Source: Chitinophaga polysaccharea (GTDB lineage Bacteria; Bacteroidota; Bacteroidia; Chitinophagales; Chitinophagaceae). Taken from it: 64,000 nt of DNA. The notes under the pieces are model-generated. The model worked only from the letters and a program-made list of their open reading frames with translations. It was not told the origin of the DNA and searched no databases. The stretch lies in assembly GCF_007829335.1 (NCBI RefSeq), contig NZ_VIWO01000001.1, positions 62,001-126,000 of the forward strand, given 5' to 3'. The first letter of the stretch is position 1. Each line of letters begins with the position of its first letter. A program made the translations under genes and the position numbers. Of this stretch, positions 60,102-64,000 are shown piece by piece.

Positions 60102-60893
60102 CTACTTCTTGTTCAGCAGTGAACTAAAGGGATAACGGAGGTTGCTGTAGTTCACCATATCTACCACGATATTACCTACAGATATGGGGCTTTCAATGCG
60201 CAGGGGCACTTTATTGGCATCATCGCTTACCCACACGGTCATTTTTTCCCCACCTTCAAAGATCGTTCCTTTAATCAGCAGGGGCTTGAACTTAATAGCG
60301 CGAAACTTGCCGAATTTGGTGTTCACCTCTTCTTTACCCATGTACCGGATATAGATATTGTACACCTGGTCATCGAGGAACATAGCAAAGGGAATTTTAT
60401 CGCCCGCCTGGTATTTGTTGAAGTCGATATTGCGGGCGTAGTAAATGGCGCTGATCACATCCTGTACGCAGGGTGGCACTGTGAAAGTTCCGTTGGTACT
60501 GATAGCCTGGTGAGCAGCCTGGTTAAATACTACGTTGTTATAGATCTTATAGCCGCCTTCATTTACATTACGCAGAAACTTGAGAGGTTGCATGGTGGCA
60601 GTATCGATGAAGCTCTCGTATTTATCACGTACTTTAAAGATCCAGTCGTATGCCCGGTAGGTTTTCCCATCGCCGGTAACGTGATATACCACGCGGTTGG
60701 CGAAGTTTTCGAGCACCACGTTAAAGGTAGCTTCGCCGGCCCCTACATACATTTTGCCGAGGTTATAAAATACTTTCAGGGTAATACTTTCACCAGCGTT
60801 AAAACTGGTGTTACGGATGGAGCAAAAGTCGTTTTGTGCTTCAACGGGTTGAAAACAGGAAAGCCATAAGACGATCAGTAGAAGATACTTCAT
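60102..60893 (-). CDS. DUF3108-family exported protein
   Basis: 263 residues with a signal peptide (MKYLLLIVLWLSCFQPVEAQ). The rest fits DUF3108: GESITLKVFYNLGKMYVGAGEA, FKVRDKYESFID, FKPLLIKGTIFEGGEKMTVWVSDD and the closing IESPISVGNIVVDM. Family function is unknown. It follows the UPF0104 membrane gene by 9 bases. Confidence 0.88.
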   Translation of the reverse strand: MKYLLLIVLWLSCFQPVEAQNDFCSIRNTSFNAGESITLKVFYNLGKMYVGAGEATFNVVLENFANRVVYHVTGDGKTYRAYDWIFKVRDKYESFIDTATMQPLKFLRNVNEGGYKIYNNVVFNQAAHQAISTNGTFTVPPCVQDVISAIYYARNIDFNKYQAGDKIPFAMFLDDQVYNIYIRYMGKEEVNTKFGKFRAIKFKPLLIKGTIFEGGEKMTVWVSDDANKVPLRIESPISVGNIVVDMVNYSNLRYPFSSLLNKK

Positions 60894-60902
60894 TGATGGA
60901 AG

Positions 60903-61955
60903 CTATTTTTCCTTAAAAATTTTTACCCCTAACAATAACACACTTCCCAAAACGGCTGGTAGTACCAGGTTGATCAGCCAAATGCCTACCGTGGCGGCGA
61001 TGATAGCCATGGTATTGGAGCTTAGCAAACCCAGAAAAAAGATACTTACTTTTCCGCGTACTCCAAGTTCTGCGATAGCAATGGTCGGAACTCCTGCCAT
61101 AACGAGGTAGATTACGCTATTAAGGAGGAAAGCCTGCCACCACAAAAATTCCATGCCCAGTGCGTCCAACAAAATCAAATACTGTGCCGAGAAGACTATG
61201 TACCGGAAGGCTGAAAGCAGCAACAGGTAACGTAAATCGCCCGATGAGTATTTCACAATTATCTGCACAAAGACCTTCACTTTACGAAGAAAAGGTACCT
61301 TTTCAAATACAGCCAGAATAATTTGTAACCGAAAATATAACAATATCGTCAGGCCACAAATAAGTATACCGGCTGCCAGCAGTAATTTTTGCCACACACC
61401 CGGACTGAGAAATGCGCTTTCGGCTGCCAGCGCATAATTGTTGATATAGTACAGTAAACCAATTAACCCAAAGATAATAGTTACGATCAGCTGGCTGAAA
61501 CTACCCACGATCGTTGCCGCTATTGCTTTTAGTTTATTATGATTTTTGAGATAAAGGATGCGTCCACCGTATTCGCCTACACGATTTGGGGTATTGATAG
61601 AGAGGGAAACGCCAGACATAATGGCGCTAAAAGCCCTTAGAAAAGAGACTTCTTCCAGCGGGGCTACCAATTTCTGCCACTTACGGGCTTCCAGTCCCCA
61701 GTTGAATAACATTAACACCAGCACCAGGAAAATACCTACCCAACCCCTTTCCTGTAAGGACTCCCACATGTGTCTGACAGACAACTGTAAATTATCGCGA
61801 TGGATGATTTGCGAGTAAATAGAGTACGCCAGCCACGTAAAAAGCCCTGCCCCTAATAAGTAATTGAGAATTATTTTGGTACTTTTGTTCAGATAGTCAA
61901 TTTTTGGCAAAAATAAACTGTGGTTGGCAAACAAGTCAAAAATAATTCTCGGCAT
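60903..61955 (-). CDS. UPF0104 / lysylphosphatidylglycerol synthase-like membrane protein
   Basis: Up to 350 residues with about eight membrane helices; matches the flippase-like transmembrane region of lysylphosphatidylglycerol synthases: GEYGGRILYLK near 123-133 and AELGVRGKVSIFF near 292-304. The catalytic lysyl-transferase half is absent. The frame opens at an ATG at 61955 but residues typical of the family begin near residue 20, and a TTG at 61910 gives 335 residues and avoids overlap with ruvC. The start is uncertain. The DUF3108 gene follows. Confidence 0.85.
   Translation of the reverse strand: MPRIIFDLFANHSLFLPKIDYLNKSTKIILNYLLGAGLFTWLAYSIYSQIIHRDNLQLSVRHMWESLQERGWVGIFLVLVLMLFNWGLEARKWQKLVAPLEEVSFLRAFSAIMSGVSLSINTPNRVGEYGGRILYLKNHNKLKAIAATIVGSFSQLIVTIIFGLIGLLYYINNYALAAESAFLSPGVWQKLLLAAGILICGLTILLYFRLQIILAVFEKVPFLRKVKVFVQIIVKYSSGDLRYLLLLSAFRYIVFSAQYLILLDALGMEFLWWQAFLLNSVIYLVMAGVPTIAIAELGVRGKVSIFFLGLLSSNTMAIIAATVGIWLINLVLPAVLGSVLLLGVKIFKEK
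61880..61887 (+). promoter_or_regulatory. Probable -7 box of ruvC
   Basis: TACTTTTG matches TAnnTTTG exactly, 36 bases before the TTG start at 61924. It lies inside the coding sequence of the divergent UPF0104 gene. Confidence 0.4.
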
Positions 61956-62484
61956 TGACCCCGGTACCCTTGTAATGGGCTATGGGCTTATACGTATTGA
62001 AGGAAAAAAAGCCAGTCTGCTCGGGATGGATGTGCTTAAACTGTCCAAATTCAAAGATCATTACGAGCGGCTGCAACAGATTCACTGCCGGGTACAAAAC
62101 CTGATCCGGGAACATAAACCCACCAGTTTTGCTATAGAAGCCCCATTTTATGGTAAGAACGTACAAAGTATGCTGAAGCTGGGACGCGCCCAGGGTGTAG
62201 CCATCGCAGCGGCTATCCAGGAAGGACTGGCTGTAACCGAGTATTCCCCCAAAAAAGTAAAGCAATCTGTTACAGGCAATGGTAATGCAGACAAAGAGCA
62301 AGTATGGCAAATGTTGCAACGCACACTCAATATCCCGGAACGCCCTGACTACCTCGATGCTACGGATGCCCTGGCAGTAGCAGTTTGCCATTTTTACCAG
62401 GAAAGTAACCCGTTAGTCGGTATTACCGGTTCCAAAGGCTGGGAGAAGTTTCTGCAGCAACATCCCGAGAGGATTGTCAGATAA
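61924..62484 (+). CDS. ruvC: Holliday junction resolvase RuvC
   Basis: 186 residues from a TTG start at 61924; no ATG or GTG exists between it and the in-frame stop at 61894. RNase H-fold endonuclease: first catalytic Asp in IILGIDPGTLVMGYG, Glu in FAIEAPFYGKN, and C-terminal Asp pair in YLDATDALAVAVCH. It cuts Holliday junctions with RuvAB. Starts divergently to a UPF0104 membrane gene whose frame overlaps it. Confidence 0.94.
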   Translation: MANKSKIILGIDPGTLVMGYGLIRIEGKKASLLGMDVLKLSKFKDHYERLQQIHCRVQNLIREHKPTSFAIEAPFYGKNVQSMLKLGRAQGVAIAAAIQEGLAVTEYSPKKVKQSVTGNGNADKEQVWQMLQRTLNIPERPDYLDATDALAVAVCHFYQESNPLVGITGSKGWEKFLQQHPERIVR

Positions 62485-62673
62485 AAAACATCGGGAGAGA
62501 AGGTTATTCAATAAATCCGTAAATTGTAGTCACTTTGGTTAAATTCATGAACCCAATTACAACTGCTACACGGCCATATACCGTTTTTAACAGCTTGACT
62601 ATGAAAAGTGACCATCAATTGCTATACACAAGTTTTATAACAGCTTTTTTATATTAATCAGCATCAGGCAGAT

Positions 62674-63369
62674 ATGAAAGCAAGAATCCTATTGGTGGAA
62701 GATGATCAAAATGTTGGTGCGGCGACGAAGAAACGACTGGAAGAAGCGGGCTATGATGTAGTGCATAGTATAGATGGCCAGGCAGCATGGGAACAGTTCC
62801 AGTTACGCTCATTCGACATTTGCCTACTGGACGTGATGATGCCTAAAAAAGACGGCCTGCAGCTGGCACAGCAAATCCGCGAGCTGAATGACCATGTCCC
62901 CATATTGTTCCTCACTTCTAAAAATGAAAAAGAAGATCGGATAGCCGGCCTCCAAACCGGTGCCGACGACTATATCAGTAAACCATTCAATATGCAGGAA
63001 CTTATCCTGCGTATCGAAGTGTTCCTGAAACGGACCATGAGCAGGGGGAAAGACAAATCAAACCTGTTCACGATTGGTCAGCTTACCTTCGATTATGAAG
63101 ACCTCCGCCTTTATACAGCCGATGGTGAAGTGTCTATTTCCGTCACACAAAAGGAAGCCGACCTGCTTAAATACTTCTGCAATAATCCCAATAAAACACT
63201 CAAAAGAGAAGATATCCTTTCTAATGTGTGGGGAAAAGATGACTACTTCCTGGGCCGTAGCATGGATGTTTTTATTACCAAACTCCGGAAACATTTCAAA
63301 TCAGACCCGCAAATAAAGCTGGAAACCGTACATGGGGTGGGATTCCGATTCAATATTCCCCCCAGGTAA
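62674..63369 (+). CDS. OmpR-type response regulator, no kinase beside it
   Basis: 231 residues: REC (about 4-118, VEDDQ acidic pair, phospho-acceptor Asp in LLDVMMPKKDGLQL, Lys in YISKPFNMQE) and winged helix (about 135-228, SVTQKEADLLKYF, SMDVFITKLRKHF, VHGVGFRF). Second orphan of this type in the last 5 kb, about 3 kb from the first; the two share the YISKPF and SMDV[YF]I motifs and may be paralogues. The 189-base gap before it (62485-62673) has no clear promoter. Confidence 0.93.
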   Translation: MKARILLVEDDQNVGAATKKRLEEAGYDVVHSIDGQAAWEQFQLRSFDICLLDVMMPKKDGLQLAQQIRELNDHVPILFLTSKNEKEDRIAGLQTGADDYISKPFNMQELILRIEVFLKRTMSRGKDKSNLFTIGQLTFDYEDLRLYTADGEVSISVTQKEADLLKYFCNNPNKTLKREDILSNVWGKDDYFLGRSMDVFITKLRKHFKSDPQIKLETVHGVGFRFNIPPR

Positions 63370-63375
63370 GCTCAT

Positions 63376-63765
63376 TTATAAAGCAGCAACAATCTGTGCC
63401 TGTATCTCCTTAAATTCCTCTACAGACAACTTTAGCTTACTACGGGAAAAATTCATATCATCGGCCGAATTAATTGGAATCAGGTGCATGTGCGCATGCG
63501 GGACCTCCAGGCCAACCACACTAACGCCTATACGATTACAAGGCACTACCCGCTCAATAGCTTTGGCAATAGGTTTGGCAAACAGCAGCCATTCTTTCAG
63601 CAACTCATCCGATACATCGAAAAACTTGTCTGTTTCCGTTTTGCAGATAATCAGCGTATGCCCCTTTACCAGCGGAAAAATATCCAGGAAAGCATAGAAC
63701 TGTTCATTCTCCGCTATTTTATAGCTTGGGATTTCCCCATTAATGATTTTTGAGAAGATGGTCAT
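63376..63765 (-). CDS. HIT-family hydrolase
   Basis: 129 residues. HIT motif VPHAHMHLIPI (H-x-H-x-H, about 96-106) preceded by CNRIGVSVVGLE; start MTIFSKIINGEIPSYKIAEN is typical of the Hint/HinT branch that hydrolyses nucleoside phosphoramidates or dinucleotides. It lies 87 bases downstream of greA on the same strand, with a terminator between. Confidence 0.94.
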   Translation of the reverse strand: MTIFSKIINGEIPSYKIAENEQFYAFLDIFPLVKGHTLIICKTETDKFFDVSDELLKEWLLFAKPIAKAIERVVPCNRIGVSVVGLEVPHAHMHLIPINSADDMNFSRSKLKLSVEEFKEIQAQIVAAL

Positions 63766-63798
63766 AGTAGATAGCTTAATCCAAAGTAAAAATAAAAA

Positions 63799-63822
63799 AG
63801 GGCTGCAATTGAATGCAACCCT
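63799..63822 (-). terminator. Intrinsic terminator after greA
   Basis: On the minus strand AGGG-T-TGCA, loop TTCAAT, TGCA-G-CCCT (one mismatch), then TTTTTTATTTTTA. Confidence 0.85.
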
Positions 63823-63852
63823 GCAAATATCATGAAAAAGTGCCAGTAGCGC

Positions 63853-64000
63853 TTATGCAGTAATACTATCAATCTTAAATTTAATCTGCCCGTTAGGCGC
63901 CTGTACCTCCGCAATTTCACCTACATGCTTGCCTAATAGGCCCTTACCGATAGGAGAAGTAATGGATATCTTACCCGCTTTCAGATCTGCTTCGGTTTCA
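63853..64000 (-). CDS. greA: Transcription elongation factor GreA, C-terminal part (5' end outside window)
   Basis: Only the last 49 codons are in the window, stop at 63853-63855. Translation reads ETEADLKAGKISITSPIGKG then LLGKHVGEIAEV and APNGQIKFKID, the C-terminal FKBP-like domain of GreA (SPIGKALLGKxxGD motif) with its end. GreA rescues backtracked RNA polymerase. Neighbour HIT gene downstream is a common arrangement in this phylum. Confidence 0.92.
   Translation of the reverse strand, partial: ETEADLKAGKISITSPIGKGLLGKHVGEIAEVQAPNGQIKFKIDSITA

Overview
The window reads as chromosomal DNA of a Gram-negative Bacteroidota, most likely a Chitinophaga-type member of the Chitinophagaceae. Evidence: promoters of the Bacteroidota form (TTTG, 18-19 bases, TAnnTTTG) recur; many starts lack a Shine-Dalgarno sequence; there is a PorX regulator of type IX secretion, an LpxC-FabZ fusion, an ftsX/DUF3098/uppP neighbourhood, and tRNA genes without encoded CCA. 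No species can be named from sequence alone. I see no phage, insertion sequence, CRISPR array or rRNA.

Layout. 1-9.6 kb is a signalling island: a cut-off histidine kinase, a REC-kinase and a small response regulator on the + strand, tRNA-Ala, then a tight five-gene minus-strand operon (large NIT/HAMP/GAF hybrid kinase, REC, CheR, CheB, REC-kinase), and another small regulator. 9.7-15.4 kb holds an S41 protease-like protein, a TPR protein, a VOC protein and a ROK regulator. 15.6-19.8 kb has tRNA-Leu followed by tig-clpP-clpX, the protein folding and degradation block. 19.8-26.0 kb is minus strand: cytochrome c, acyl-CoA dehydrogenase, helix-hairpin-helix protein, metallo-hydrolase, a small conserved protein and porX. 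26.4-31.6 kb is a + strand HD hydrolase followed by the lipid A block lpxD, lpxC-fabZ, lpxA and an ABC ATPase. 31.7-43.9 kb is mixed: MFS carrier, metallo-hydrolase, GroES-like protein, an XRE/DUF2975 pair with a clear operator, a HerA-like ATPase, an oxidoreductase, recQ, copper ATPase, tsaE and alanine dehydrogenase. 44.0-49.1 kb is uppP, DUF3098, ftsX and leuS. 49.2-51.6 kb is an unusual radical SAM / Lgt-like / small membrane protein operon. 51.7-58.1 kb holds mostly exported hydrolases, a lipoprotein and a large TlpA-like protein. 58.2-64 kb has ruvB, ruvC, two orphan OmpR-type regulators, a DUF3108 protein, a UPF0104 membrane protein, a HIT protein and the 3' end of greA.

Most genes are ordinary core genes. 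The points most worth following are: (1) the CheB/CheR pair embedded with a hybrid kinase but no chemoreceptor, CheA or CheW; (2) the radical SAM plus Lgt-like operon, a candidate lipid-modifying system; (3) a family of long, perfectly paired intergenic palindromes that share outer motifs (GCATAAAGC or GTATAAAGC) but differ inside with both arms changed together; (4) a candidate small RNA near 20.9 kb with its own promoter and terminator; and (5) a palindromic operator overlapping the -33 box of the XRE/DUF2975 operon.
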